Shown: positions 1-7,560 of the stretch, piece after piece | Position numbering within the stretch: the stretch's first letter is position 1 | How the letters are laid out: each line of letters opens with the position of its first letter | Assembly: GCA_031266495.1 (NCBI GenBank) | Contig: JAISAX010000390.1 | Coordinates: 1 to 20,052, forward strand | Direction: 5' to 3' | Length of the DNA stretch: 20,052 bases | From: Opitutaceae bacterium | GTDB taxonomy: Bacteria > Verrucomicrobiota > Verrucomicrobiae > Opitutales > Opitutaceae | Notes under the pieces: model-generated | Told to the model about the DNA's origin: nothing | Database searches by the model: none | The model's input: only the letters and a program-made list of their open reading frames with translations | Program-made: the position numbers and the translations under genes

Positions 1-216
1 TACCGTGGGTTGCGTCGCGTTGCTCCTCACCCACGGTTATGGCAGGCAACTTCGCTTCGCTCGTGAACATATTGAACCGCTTCGCGGCTCTCCCGCATCG
101 TTTGCCTCGACTCCCACCAGAATCGTTTGCACCCCAAAACTCCGGCTGGCGGGTGTAACTCAAAGTGAGGTCAAGGAGGATGCCCCATGATGACAAACCA
201 AAGGACTCTGGAGGAA

Positions 217-259
217 CGCCGCGAGAAGTGTAACCTAATGGGTTACACTTCTCGCGGCG
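217..259. repeat. Perfect 19-bp inverted repeat (hairpin)
   Basis: The left arm CGCCGCGAGAAGTGTAACC (217-235) is exactly complementary to the right arm at 241-259, with a 5-base loop TAATG. No T tract follows on the plus strand, and none is visible on the other side, so a classical intrinsic terminator is not supported. The inner part TAACC-N5-GGTTA resembles the operator-like palindrome before higB (10824-10840), but the arms here are much longer. It may be a structured RNA element, a protein-binding site, or the end of a small mobile repeat. Confidence 0.7.
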
Positions 260-333
260 CCTGTTTCGCTGCCGGCATCACTTTGAGTCGTGCTCCCGGC
301 TGGCGGGGCGATGGCGGAAACGCGGCGGCGGCC

Positions 334-459
334 GGGAGCGCCCGCCGGCATCCTGCCGGCATTTGCGGCGCGAAGCGTTGCCCGCCACGGGCGGGGACGC
401 CCGTGCCACTCAATCCGGCGGCGCGGAGCGCCGTCTGCCGGCAGGATGCCGGCGCTCCC
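334..459. repeat. GC-rich palindromic intergenic repeat block
   Basis: Two imperfect inverted arms, GGGAGCGC...GCCGGCA (334-361) and TGCCGGCAGG...GCGCTCCC (436-459), differ mainly by four extra bases in the left arm. Between them lie the core CCACGGGCGGGGACGCCCG at 385-403 and the motif GGCGCGGAGCGCCGTC ending at 435. Both internal motifs recur at the other end of the window (about 19770-19868) inside a glycosyltransferase gene, so this is a dispersed genomic repeat family (REP-like). Assignment to a Verrucomicrobia repeat type is from memory. Confidence 0.6.
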
Positions 460-480
460 AGCCGCCGCCGCGTCCTCCGT

Positions 481-1182
481 CTATTGCCGCTCGCCGTAAA
501 GCGCGGCGCCCACGCGGAGGAGGGTGCTGCCCGCCGCGATGGCCGCCTCGAAGTCGCCGGTCATGCCCATCGACAACTCGCGCAGCTCCACGCCCCGGCT
601 GGCGGCGAGGCGGTCGCGGATTTCGCGCAGGCCGGCAAACGTGCGTTCCGCCACGGCGGGGTCGCCGGAGAGCGGCGCGATGGTCATCAGCCCGTCCACG
701 CGCAGGTTCGGCAACGCGAGCGCGGCGTCGAGCAGGCGCGGGGCGTCCTCCGGCTCCGCGCCGAATTTCGCCGGATCGTGCCCGGCGTTGACCTGGAGCA
801 GGATCGCGAGCGTTTTTCCCTTTTCGGCGGCGGCGCGGTCGAGGTGGCGCAGGAGTTTTTCGCGGTCCACGCTTTGCACGCGGTCGAAGCATTCGACGGC
901 GGCGCGGGCCTTGTTGGATTGCAGGTGGCCGATCAGTTCCCAGCGGAGCGCCGCCGATTCGGGGGCGACGAGCGGTCGTTTCGCGACGCCCTCCTGCACG
1001 CGGTTTTCCCCGATGGCGCGCAGGCCGCGGCGCGACGCGTAGTCGATGGCGGCGGGCGGATGGGTCTTGGTCACGGCCAGCAACTCCACCCCGGCGGGGT
1101 CGCGTCCGGCGCGGCGGCAGGCCCCGGCGATCCGGCCGCGCAGGGATTCCATTCGGGAGCTGAATTCGGGAAACGATACCAT
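481..1182 (-). CDS. yggS: YggS/PROSC family PLP-binding protein
   Basis: A 233-residue protein of the YggS/PLPBP family, which binds pyridoxal phosphate, maintains vitamin B6 balance and indirectly affects amino-acid metabolism; it has no well-defined catalytic activity. The length is right for the family. The PLP lysine is K39 in the AVTKTHPP motif, followed by IGENRVQEG (about 57-65), WELIGHLQSNK (81-91) and the C-terminal phosphate-binding run beginning SMGMT with GSTLLRVGAALYGER at the end. The ATG at 1182 gives the usual N-terminal helix; M11 (1152) is a less likely alternative, and neither has a clear Shine-Dalgarno. It is divergent from the LysR gene with a 73-base gap. It looks intact, very GC-rich and host-like, a housekeeping gene rather than part of the defence island. 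Confidence 0.95.
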   Translation of the reverse strand: MVSFPEFSSRMESLRGRIAGACRRAGRDPAGVELLAVTKTHPPAAIDYASRRGLRAIGENRVQEGVAKRPLVAPESAALRWELIGHLQSNKARAAVECFDRVQSVDREKLLRHLDRAAAEKGKTLAILLQVNAGHDPAKFGAEPEDAPRLLDAALALPNLRVDGLMTIAPLSGDPAVAERTFAGLREIRDRLAASRGVELRELSMGMTGDFEAAIAAGSTLLRVGAALYGERQ

Positions 1183-1206
1183 CTGGTGTTTAATGTTTTT
1201 AATGAG

Positions 1207-1234
1207 TTGCGGTGCGATTAGTGTTGTTTATAGT
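1207..1234 (+). promoter_or_regulatory. Candidate promoter of the LysR-type gene
   Basis: In the short yggS-lysR divergent gap, TTGCGG (1207-1212) and TATAGT (1229-1234) are separated by 16 bases, a plausible -35/-10 pair about 22 bases before the ATG at 1256. The gap is AT-richer than both genes. LysR proteins commonly repress their own divergent promoter, so this gap may also hold its operator, but I see no clean T-N11-A palindrome. Confidence 0.35.
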
Positions 1235-1255
1235 GTCAGGTCATTAGCGTATTCC

Positions 1256-2146
1256 ATGCATATCGACAATCTCAAGATTTTTGCAGATCTCGTGGAGACC
1301 AAGAGTTTCTCCAAGGCTGCAAAAATCAATAACATAACACAATCGGCGGTGAGCCAACAAGCCCGTGCGATGGAGCGGAATTTCAAGACATTGTTGATTG
1401 ACCGGAGCCAGAAGCAGTTCCAGCTCACGCGCGAAGGGCAGCGCATTTACGAGACCGCGAAGGAGATTTTACATCAGTATGACAGGCTCCTGAGCGAGCT
1501 TCAGGAGATGAAAAAGGTCATTAGCGGGACGATTCGCATCTCGACCATCTACTCGATCGGGCTGCACGAGCTGCCGCCCTACATCAAGCGTTTCCTGCAC
1601 GCGTATCCGTCGGTCAACGTGCGCGTGGAATACCGGCGCTCGAATCTGGTTTACGAGGACATTTTGCACAACTCGGTGGATTTCGGGCTGGTGGCGTTTC
1701 CGGTGAAGACGCGGCAGCTCGAGATGATTCCGTTTCGCGAGGACCGGCTGGTGCTGATCACGCATCCGGGCCACCCGCTGGCGTCGAAGACGGAACTGGA
1801 GCTGGAGGATTTGTCGGGGCAGAAGTTCATCGGCTTTGATCCCGACATTCCGACGCGCAAGGCGGTGGACCAGCTTTTCCGCGACGGCAGGCTGGAGATC
1901 GAGCCGGTGATGGAGTTTGACAATATCGAGACGGTGAAGCGCGCGGTGGAGATCGACCACGGCGTGTCGATCGTGCCGCAGGCGACGGTGGCGCAGGAGT
2001 CGGCGCAGGGCACGCTGGCGGCGATCCCTTTCAAGGGCAGGGAGTTCGCCCGTCCGCTCGCGATCCTGCACCGCAAGGGCCGCGTGCTCACGCCCGCGAT
2101 GAAGAAGTTCGTGGAAACGCTCTCGACCGTGGCGGAAGGGAAGTGA
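1256..2146 (+). CDS. LysR family transcriptional regulator
   Basis: A 296-residue LysR-type regulator of typical family length. The N-terminal winged helix-turn-helix is clear (MHIDNLKIFADLVETKSFS, then AAKINNITQSAVSQQARAME, about residues 1-65), followed by a linker helix and the two-lobed effector domain, with the usual ISTIYSIGLHELP start of lobe I and a VEIDHGVSIVPQATV segment near the end. The reading frame extends upstream to 1046, but that part lies antisense inside yggS and has no LysR similarity; the ATG at 1256 matches the family start exactly. No good Shine-Dalgarno is visible. The target and inducer cannot be read from sequence. The gene ends 84 bases before the convergent mrr stop. 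Confidence 0.93.
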   Translation: MHIDNLKIFADLVETKSFSKAAKINNITQSAVSQQARAMERNFKTLLIDRSQKQFQLTREGQRIYETAKEILHQYDRLLSELQEMKKVISGTIRISTIYSIGLHELPPYIKRFLHAYPSVNVRVEYRRSNLVYEDILHNSVDFGLVAFPVKTRQLEMIPFREDRLVLITHPGHPLASKTELELEDLSGQKFIGFDPDIPTRKAVDQLFRDGRLEIEPVMEFDNIETVKRAVEIDHGVSIVPQATVAQESAQGTLAAIPFKGREFARPLAILHRKGRVLTPAMKKFVETLSTVAEGK

Positions 2147-2230
2147 GGGGGCGGGCGGGCGCGACGGAAGGGAAATGAGAGACGGGGCGGGAGTTTTTTC
2201 CCGGCGCTTGTTTGCGGGGGGGGCTTTCGC

Positions 2231-3184
2231 TCACTCGTCCGCCTCAAGATAGTTCTGGTCGAGGTCGTATATCTTGTGGGCGCGGACGACATGGACGCCG
2301 ATTTCGTGCTCGATCATCAAGTCAAGGAGCCGCTCGCCGTCCACGAGGACGACCTTGGGCGCGAGGCAGCGTTGCGCGAATTCCCGCGCCTCCGTGCTGA
2401 AATCGCTGGTGGTGATAAACACGCCCTTGTCCACGCCCTTCCCGGTGAGCGCGCCGACAAATCCCTGCACGGCGGGCCGGCCCACGATGTTGTCTTCGCG
2501 GTAACGTTTGGCCTGCACCATGATCCGGTCGAGGCCGAGCGCGTCCTGATTGATGCAGCCGTCGATGCCCTCATCGCCCGTCCGCCCGAGGTGCGCGGCC
2601 ATCGCCTCGCGCGAGCCGCCGTAGCCCATCTTGACCAGTATGTCCAAAACAAGCTGCTCGAAAAATTCGGGTGTCTGGTCGAGAACCGCCTTCAGGAGGC
2701 GTTTGCGAAGCGCGGCTCGGAGTCTGTCGATTTCATGCTCGATGATTTCGTCGGGCGTGGACGTCGAGTCCTCCGGCTGGGCGCCGCCGTCCTCCCCGCC
2801 GTCCGTCCCGTTGCGAGCGGAGGCGCGCTCGCGGCGGCGGGCGCTGGCGGTTTCCCACGCCTCTTTGTAACCGGGGATGGCGTCGAGGTCGGCTCTGGTG
2901 ATGACCTCGGGATGGGCGTCGAGAAACGCGCGGCCCTTTTCGGTGGCCCGATAGGTTTTTGGGACGATTTTTTCAATCAATTCGCCCTTGAACAGAGCCG
3001 ACATGGCCCAGCCAGTGCGATTAAGGATGGTGGTCTGCCCGCTCGCAAGGCGACATCCCGCTTCTTCGGGAGTGAGCCTGAATTGCCGGATCATTCCGAC
3101 GCTGGCCGTATGGCGTGTGATTGGTTCGCGCACGGCCATCGCGAGCACAGGCTGGAGGAGTTTGTCGAAGGTTGGAATGGGCAT
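2231..3184 (-). CDS. mrr: Mrr-type restriction endonuclease
   Basis: A 317-residue Mrr homologue. Known Mrr enzymes are type IV endonucleases that cut modified (methylated) DNA. The N-terminal Mrr_N winged-helix domain starts MPIPTFDKLLQPVL, which parallels the E. coli Mrr start, so I chose ATG at 3184; a TTG at 3226 in the same frame would add 14 unsupported residues. The middle (about 110-140) is charged and low in complexity. The C-terminal PD-(D/E)XK nuclease shows TGDEGIDG with D208 and the VQAKRY motif with Q224 and K226, then the conserved GVFITTSDFS and LVDGERLLDLMIEHEIG segments. All expected catalytic positions are present. It follows res by 42 bases and is the last gene of the minus-strand block, so it is probably co-transcribed with the type III system. 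Confidence 0.93.
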   Translation of the reverse strand: MPIPTFDKLLQPVLAMAVREPITRHTASVGMIRQFRLTPEEAGCRLASGQTTILNRTGWAMSALFKGELIEKIVPKTYRATEKGRAFLDAHPEVITRADLDAIPGYKEAWETASARRRERASARNGTDGGEDGGAQPEDSTSTPDEIIEHEIDRLRAALRKRLLKAVLDQTPEFFEQLVLDILVKMGYGGSREAMAAHLGRTGDEGIDGCINQDALGLDRIMVQAKRYREDNIVGRPAVQGFVGALTGKGVDKGVFITTSDFSTEAREFAQRCLAPKVVLVDGERLLDLMIEHEIGVHVVRAHKIYDLDQNYLEADE

Positions 3185-3226
3185 TTTTGGAATACAGGGG
3201 ATAAGGATTGGATTCGGACAGGGCAA

Positions 3227-5914
3227 CTACTTCGTTTCAAACTGTGCGCCGAGCCAGGCAAACGTGATGTTTTCCACGATGGCATCGTGGGGGATGAGGG
3301 CGTAGCTCCAAGGTTTGCCACCGTGGCTTTGGGCGTGGGTGGTGGCGTTTTGGCACCACCTGACCGCGACATCGCGCTTGGCCAGCACGTCGGGAGCGGT
3401 CATCTGGTCCTTGGCCTTCGGCTCCAGCATGTAGATGCGGTTTGCCGTCTCGGCCACGAAGTCGGGCTGGTATTCGAGGTGATCGGGACCCGAGCGATAA
3501 TAGATATGGAACTGCCCCTTGGCGGGCTTGAACCACCTGGTCGCATCGCGCTCCAGGATGACGGCCAGCTTGCGCTCGGGGTCGGACTGAAATTTCTGGA
3601 CGGGATAGAGGCACTTGGAGAAGCCGCCGAAGAGATACTTCGCCATGTTGCTCTTGTCGGCAGGCGACTGGTGAAAATCCAGCGGCGGGGTGTCGGCGGC
3701 GGTGTAGGCACTGGGCTTTAGCTCGGTGAAGCCCTTGCTGACCTTCACCTCGTAATCGACCGCCTCTTCCCAGTAATGCGCCTGCATCTGCTGGTGGATG
3801 CGCCTGGCGATTTCGCAGGCATAGCAGCGGACGACATCGCACACTTCGTCGGGCTTGAGGTAACTGGAAAAGTGTTCGACGGCCTGTCCCGCCAAGTCGT
3901 AGAGGAGGTCCGCGTGCTGATCGTAGGCGATGTCGTCCGCCCCGACCAGGACGCGCACGATGTAGTTTTCCACACGGGGTTCATCGCTTTGGCCGCGTTG
4001 GGGCGCGACCGTGCGGTGGCTGCCCGAGGTCAGGTATTGGACCCAGATTTCGTCCGACACAGGCGGGTAATTGATCGTGGACAGGTCGAGCTTGAAAGGG
4101 TGGTAGCCCGACTTCACTTCGCCCTTGGGCACGACGAGGATGCGCGGGATGTCGATGGTCTGCTGCTCGACCAGTTTGGCGGTCTGCGAAACGATGGCTG
4201 CGAAGTCGGGTTGCTTGGCGACGCCCTCCATTTCCATTTGCGCGGGACGATACCGGGCTTGCACTTCCTCCAGCACCATCGCCTGCACTTCGGGTTTTTG
4301 GAGATAGGTGACACTGGGCAGTTTTTGCGGTTGGGATTCCAGTTCGCGAATCACGTCGTAGGCGATCTGCGCCACCTTCCGGTCCTCCAGCCCGGTAAAG
4401 AGTGGCGGCGTGCCGGCTCCGGCGATTTGGGTGCTGGTGGTCGGGTGCTGCGCGGGGGCGATGCCCAGCTGGTTAGCGAGGTTGGACTGGGAAACGACGG
4501 TCGATGATTTGCCCGCCACCTCGTCGGCGTCGAACTCGCGCCGTTTGACCTGAATCGCCGAGTCGGGACGGCTGGCCTCAGCCACGATTTCCTGAAACTT
4601 GTCATGCGCGACGATATTGAGCGTATCCACCGCTTCCACGCCCGTGCGCTTGCCATAGGGCAGGCGGAGGCCGCGACCGATGGACTGCTCGATGAGGATG
4701 CGGGCGTTGGCGGCACGAAGCGGGATGATGGTGTAGAGGTTGGTGACGTCCCAGCCCTCCTTGAGCATGTTGACGTGGATGACGATCTCCGTGGGTTCGT
4801 CGGCCTGTTCCACCTTGAGCAGGCGTTCGACCATCTGATCTTCCTCCGCGCCCGTCTTGCTGGAGTCCACCTGGATGACCTTCTCCTTGTAGCGTCCCGC
4901 GAAAAACGCGTCGGACTGGATGCGCTGCATCAACTGGCCCGCGTGCGTGGTGTCACGGGCGATGACGAGGACGAAGGGTTTGACGATGCGTTGGTCGGTC
5001 TCGCGGGCATAGGTTTCCAGCTCCACTTTCACACTTTCGTGCAGGCGGATGCCGTCCTCCAGCTTCATGAACTCGATTTCCTCGGGCGTCATGCCTGCCG
5101 GGTTGAAGTTCTTGCGGGTGACGACAGCGGGGGCCTTCACGAAGCCGTCGTCCATCGCGCGGCGAAGCGGGTAATCGTAGATGACGTTCTTGAACGGCAC
5201 CGCGCCCTTGGCCGTCTCGACGTAGGGCGTGGCGGTAAGTTCGAGACCGAGGGCGGGCTTGAGTTCGTTGATGGCGCGCACGCCCGCCGTGGCACGGTAG
5301 CGGTGCGATTCGTCCATGAGCACGACGAGATCGGGCAGACCGGCGAGGTAGTCGAAGTAGCTTTCGCCGATGTATTCCGATAGGCGCTTGATGCGCGGTG
5401 CCTTGCCGCCGCGCACCTCGGAGTTGATCTTCGAGATGTTGAAAATGTTCACCTTGCAGCGGCGCACCACGTCGAAAAGCGTGCCAGCCTTTTGTTCGTA
5501 GTTGTCGCCAGTGATGATCTCGGGCGGTTCCTGCGCAAACTCGGAGATGCCCTTGAAGACATACTTCGGGGTGTTGGGCGTGAAGTCGGCGATCAGCTTG
5601 TTGTAGATTGTCAGATTGGGGGCCATGACGAAGAAGTTGTCGATGCCGTGGGCGATGTGCAGGTAGCTGATGAATGCGCCCATGAGCCGCGTCTTGCCGA
5701 CGCCCGTCGCGAGGGCGAAGCAGAGGGACGGGAAATCGCGCTCGAAATCGGTGACGGTGGGATACTCGCCGCGGATGATCTCCAGCGCGGCGGCGACATC
5801 GGTTCCTTTTTTGGGCGGCACGATCTTGGTCAGCCGGTCCAGAATGGCGAGTGAGTTGCGCTGCGGGGGACGCAGGCTGAGGCGGCCGGCAATGGCGTTG
5901 ACGTGGCGATTCAC
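3227..5914 (-). CDS. res: Type III restriction enzyme Res subunit (helicase-nuclease)
   Basis: An 895-residue Res-like protein that should partner with Mod to translocate or switch on DNA and cleave unmethylated sites. Superfamily-2 helicase motifs are present in order: Walker A ATGVGKTR (69-76), DESH Walker B (201-204), LTATP (about 226-230), MLKEGWDVTNL and the motif VI run EQSIGRGLRLP (roughly 380-425). The C-terminal PD-(D/E)XK nuclease is recognisable as YQPDFVAE (about 815-822) followed by MLEPKAK with E831 and K833. The start codon is GTG at 5914, overlapping the mod stop by 4 bases (GTGA), so translation is coupled. No frameshift or missing motif is seen. Length is in the usual range for Res proteins. 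Function is predicted from motifs; the recognition site is unknown and lies with Mod. Confidence 0.92.
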   Translation of the reverse strand: MNRHVNAIAGRLSLRPPQRNSLAILDRLTKIVPPKKGTDVAAALEIIRGEYPTVTDFERDFPSLCFALATGVGKTRLMGAFISYLHIAHGIDNFFVMAPNLTIYNKLIADFTPNTPKYVFKGISEFAQEPPEIITGDNYEQKAGTLFDVVRRCKVNIFNISKINSEVRGGKAPRIKRLSEYIGESYFDYLAGLPDLVVLMDESHRYRATAGVRAINELKPALGLELTATPYVETAKGAVPFKNVIYDYPLRRAMDDGFVKAPAVVTRKNFNPAGMTPEEIEFMKLEDGIRLHESVKVELETYARETDQRIVKPFVLVIARDTTHAGQLMQRIQSDAFFAGRYKEKVIQVDSSKTGAEEDQMVERLLKVEQADEPTEIVIHVNMLKEGWDVTNLYTIIPLRAANARILIEQSIGRGLRLPYGKRTGVEAVDTLNIVAHDKFQEIVAEASRPDSAIQVKRREFDADEVAGKSSTVVSQSNLANQLGIAPAQHPTTSTQIAGAGTPPLFTGLEDRKVAQIAYDVIRELESQPQKLPSVTYLQKPEVQAMVLEEVQARYRPAQMEMEGVAKQPDFAAIVSQTAKLVEQQTIDIPRILVVPKGEVKSGYHPFKLDLSTINYPPVSDEIWVQYLTSGSHRTVAPQRGQSDEPRVENYIVRVLVGADDIAYDQHADLLYDLAGQAVEHFSSYLKPDEVCDVVRCYACEIARRIHQQMQAHYWEEAVDYEVKVSKGFTELKPSAYTAADTPPLDFHQSPADKSNMAKYLFGGFSKCLYPVQKFQSDPERKLAVILERDATRWFKPAKGQFHIYYRSGPDHLEYQPDFVAETANRIYMLEPKAKDQMTAPDVLAKRDVAVRWCQNATTHAQSHGGKPWSYALIPHDAIVENITFAWLGAQFETK

Positions 5915-7560
5915 AGTCCAGCCTCCTCTCCGAACAGGGATTGTTGGCCGGTCTTGGGATCAACCGGAGGCGCGGGTGGCGGAGCCTTGGGCAGATTTTC
6001 GACCTTGAGGCTGTAGTCGTCTTTGCCCCACTCGCAGCGGTGAAGGACGGTGGCGGGGATTTTTTTGATGGTCAGCGTGCCGTAGCCGTCCCTGCGACCC
6101 CGGAAGGCCGAGCACACGACGAGCAGCGAACGTTCCGGTCCGACCTCGTCGGCCAGTTCCTGAAGCTGCTCGTGCGTGAGTGTGGCCGTGGTGACGTAGA
6201 TAAAATCGCGTTCGGTGGAGCGGCCATGCTGCCAATAAACGGAATCGCTCGGGGCGTAGGTGAAGTTCTCGTGCTTGCACACGGCCTCGGCCAGCATGGC
6301 GGCGTTGTATTCCTTGCTGATGACCCACTGACCCCACTTGTCCTTTTCTAGCAAGGACGGTGCGAGACGGTAGTAACGGAAACCGCCGCCGCCTTTCCAA
6401 CCGGCCGCCTTGGTAATGCCGCCCTTGTCTTCGCCGTCGATGACCTTGCGAAGGCGGGGAATGCAGTGCGTATGGCAATGCGCGCCGAGTTCGATACCGA
6501 TCCAGCGACGGCCCATTTTGTGGGCGACGGCGGCGGTGGTGCCTGAGCCAAGGAAGGAATCGAGGACGAGGTCGCCGGGGTTGGTGGCCAGATCAAGCAC
6601 CCGCCGCAGTAATTTTTCTGGTTTCGGGGTAGCAAAGGGATCCGACTGATTGAACGATTTAACCTCATCACGAGCTTCGTGATTATTCCCTACCTCACCA
6701 TGAAGCCAAACAGTAGGGGATGGTGGCCCTTCAACTTTAAGTTCACTTAAAAAAGTTTTACGCGAAGGAATGGCTGTCCCGTCTGCACCAAACCAAATAG
6801 CGTTATCATTATCCAAAACACGAAGTGTTTCTTCGGAGAAGCGGGCAAAGGTTCCTGGTGGTGGGGACCACTTGATCCCATTTTTGAATGTATAACTGAA
6901 TCTCTTGCTCTTTTCCGAACCACTCTTGGCATGTAATGGAGTAGCTTTCCATGGTCCTTTCGGGTGATTATCTGGATTTCGGTAGCGTGCATTCATTTCG
7001 TCACTGCGCGCCAATCGATTCGGACGCCAGCACTCTTTGTTTTTTGCAAAAATTAATACATGATCATGATTTTCCGAAAGCCATTTGGCATCATTGGCCA
7101 CCGTGTATTTTTTTTGCCAAACGGCATTCGATACAAAATTGCACCTGCCGAATATTTCATCACATAAAACTTTAAGATAATGAGCTTCATTGTCATCAAC
7201 CGTAATCCAAAGCGATCCATCCTCCGATAGGAGTCGATGTATCAATTCCAGTCGATCTCTAATTAGCGAAAGCCACAGCGAGTGCTCCACACCGTCATCA
7301 TAATGCTCGAACGCGCTTCCTGTGTTATACGGTGGGTCAATGAACACGCACTTCACCTTGCCCGCGAACTCCTGCTCAAGTGCCTTGAGCGCCAATAGAT
7401 TGTCGCCGAAGATGAGGCGATTATCAAATATATCATTATCCGAGACGCGATGCTTGGCGTGGTAGGATTTATAATCGTCGGGGATGAGGATGCGCGGCTC
7501 CAGCCGTGGCCGATTCTCCTTCCCGATCCAAGTCAGTTCGAGTTTGGTTTTCTTGCTCAT
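5911..7560 (-). CDS. mod: Type III DNA N6-adenine methyltransferase Mod subunit
   Basis: A 549-residue beta-class adenine methyltransferase, the modification and recognition subunit of a type III R-M system. The motif order is that of type III Mod: catalytic DPPYNTGSAF (D75-P76-P77-Y78) first, then the AdoMet-binding LVLDSFLGSGTTAAV (331-345) after a long central insert. That insert (about 110-320) is where the target recognition domain lies. Its DNA (roughly 6610-7260) is far AT-richer than the two flanks: hand counts of 60-base samples give 37-48% G+C against 68% just downstream at 6481-6540. This suggests exchange of the specificity region. The start overlaps the AIPR stop (ATGA) and the end overlaps the res start (GTGA). 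A second, broken copy of its 5' end lies at 10998-11202. Confidence 0.94.
   Translation of the reverse strand: MSKKTKLELTWIGKENRPRLEPRILIPDDYKSYHAKHRVSDNDIFDNRLIFGDNLLALKALEQEFAGKVKCVFIDPPYNTGSAFEHYDDGVEHSLWLSLIRDRLELIHRLLSEDGSLWITVDDNEAHYLKVLCDEIFGRCNFVSNAVWQKKYTVANDAKWLSENHDHVLIFAKNKECWRPNRLARSDEMNARYRNPDNHPKGPWKATPLHAKSGSEKSKRFSYTFKNGIKWSPPPGTFARFSEETLRVLDNDNAIWFGADGTAIPSRKTFLSELKVEGPPSPTVWLHGEVGNNHEARDEVKSFNQSDPFATPKPEKLLRRVLDLATNPGDLVLDSFLGSGTTAAVAHKMGRRWIGIELGAHCHTHCIPRLRKVIDGEDKGGITKAAGWKGGGGFRYYRLAPSLLEKDKWGQWVISKEYNAAMLAEAVCKHENFTYAPSDSVYWQHGRSTERDFIYVTTATLTHEQLQELADEVGPERSLLVVCSAFRGRRDGYGTLTIKKIPATVLHRCEWGKDDYSLKVENLPKAPPPAPPVDPKTGQQSLFGEEAGL

Larger units (their letters stand above)
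1..480. other. Repeat-rich non-coding stretch at left edge
   Basis: I recognise no gene here. A 61-codon open frame from position 5 and a longer one from position 187 exist, but neither resembles a known protein and the second simply runs antisense through yggS. Visible structure: a 9-bp inverted repeat (ACCGTGGGT at 2-10, ACCCACGGT at 29-37); an 11-bp inverted repeat (158-168 with 278-288) that encloses a strong hairpin (217-259); a 12-bp direct repeat CCGGCTGGCGGG (142-153 and 297-308); and a GC-rich palindromic repeat block (334-459). An excellent Shine-Dalgarno sequence AGGAGG at 174-179 lies 7 bases before an ATG at 187. This could be the decayed start of a lost gene or an insertion scar. 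Confidence 0.5.

Noticed and set aside
187..1221. 344-codon plus-strand open frame with a good Shine-Dalgarno
   Set aside because: Most of it is the complement of yggS, has low-complexity composition typical of antisense frames in GC-rich DNA, and matches no family I know. Only the start region is kept as a finding.
1046..1255. Upstream extension of the LysR reading frame
   Set aside because: It overlaps yggS on the other strand, and the family N-terminus begins exactly at the ATG at 1256.
2188..2203. Possible terminator between lysR and mrr (CGGGA, loop, TCCCG)
   Set aside because: Only a 5-bp stem with the T run in the loop rather than after it; not enough for a terminator call. A G8 run at 2216-2223 is non-coding and also not reported.
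3185..3226. TTG start adding 14 residues to Mrr
   Set aside because: The added segment is proline- and cysteine-rich, while MPIPTFDKLLQPVL from 3184 matches the known Mrr N-terminus.
2276..3721. 481-codon plus-strand open frame across mrr and res
   Set aside because: It is antisense to two clearly recognisable genes and spans their junction; it shows no motifs.
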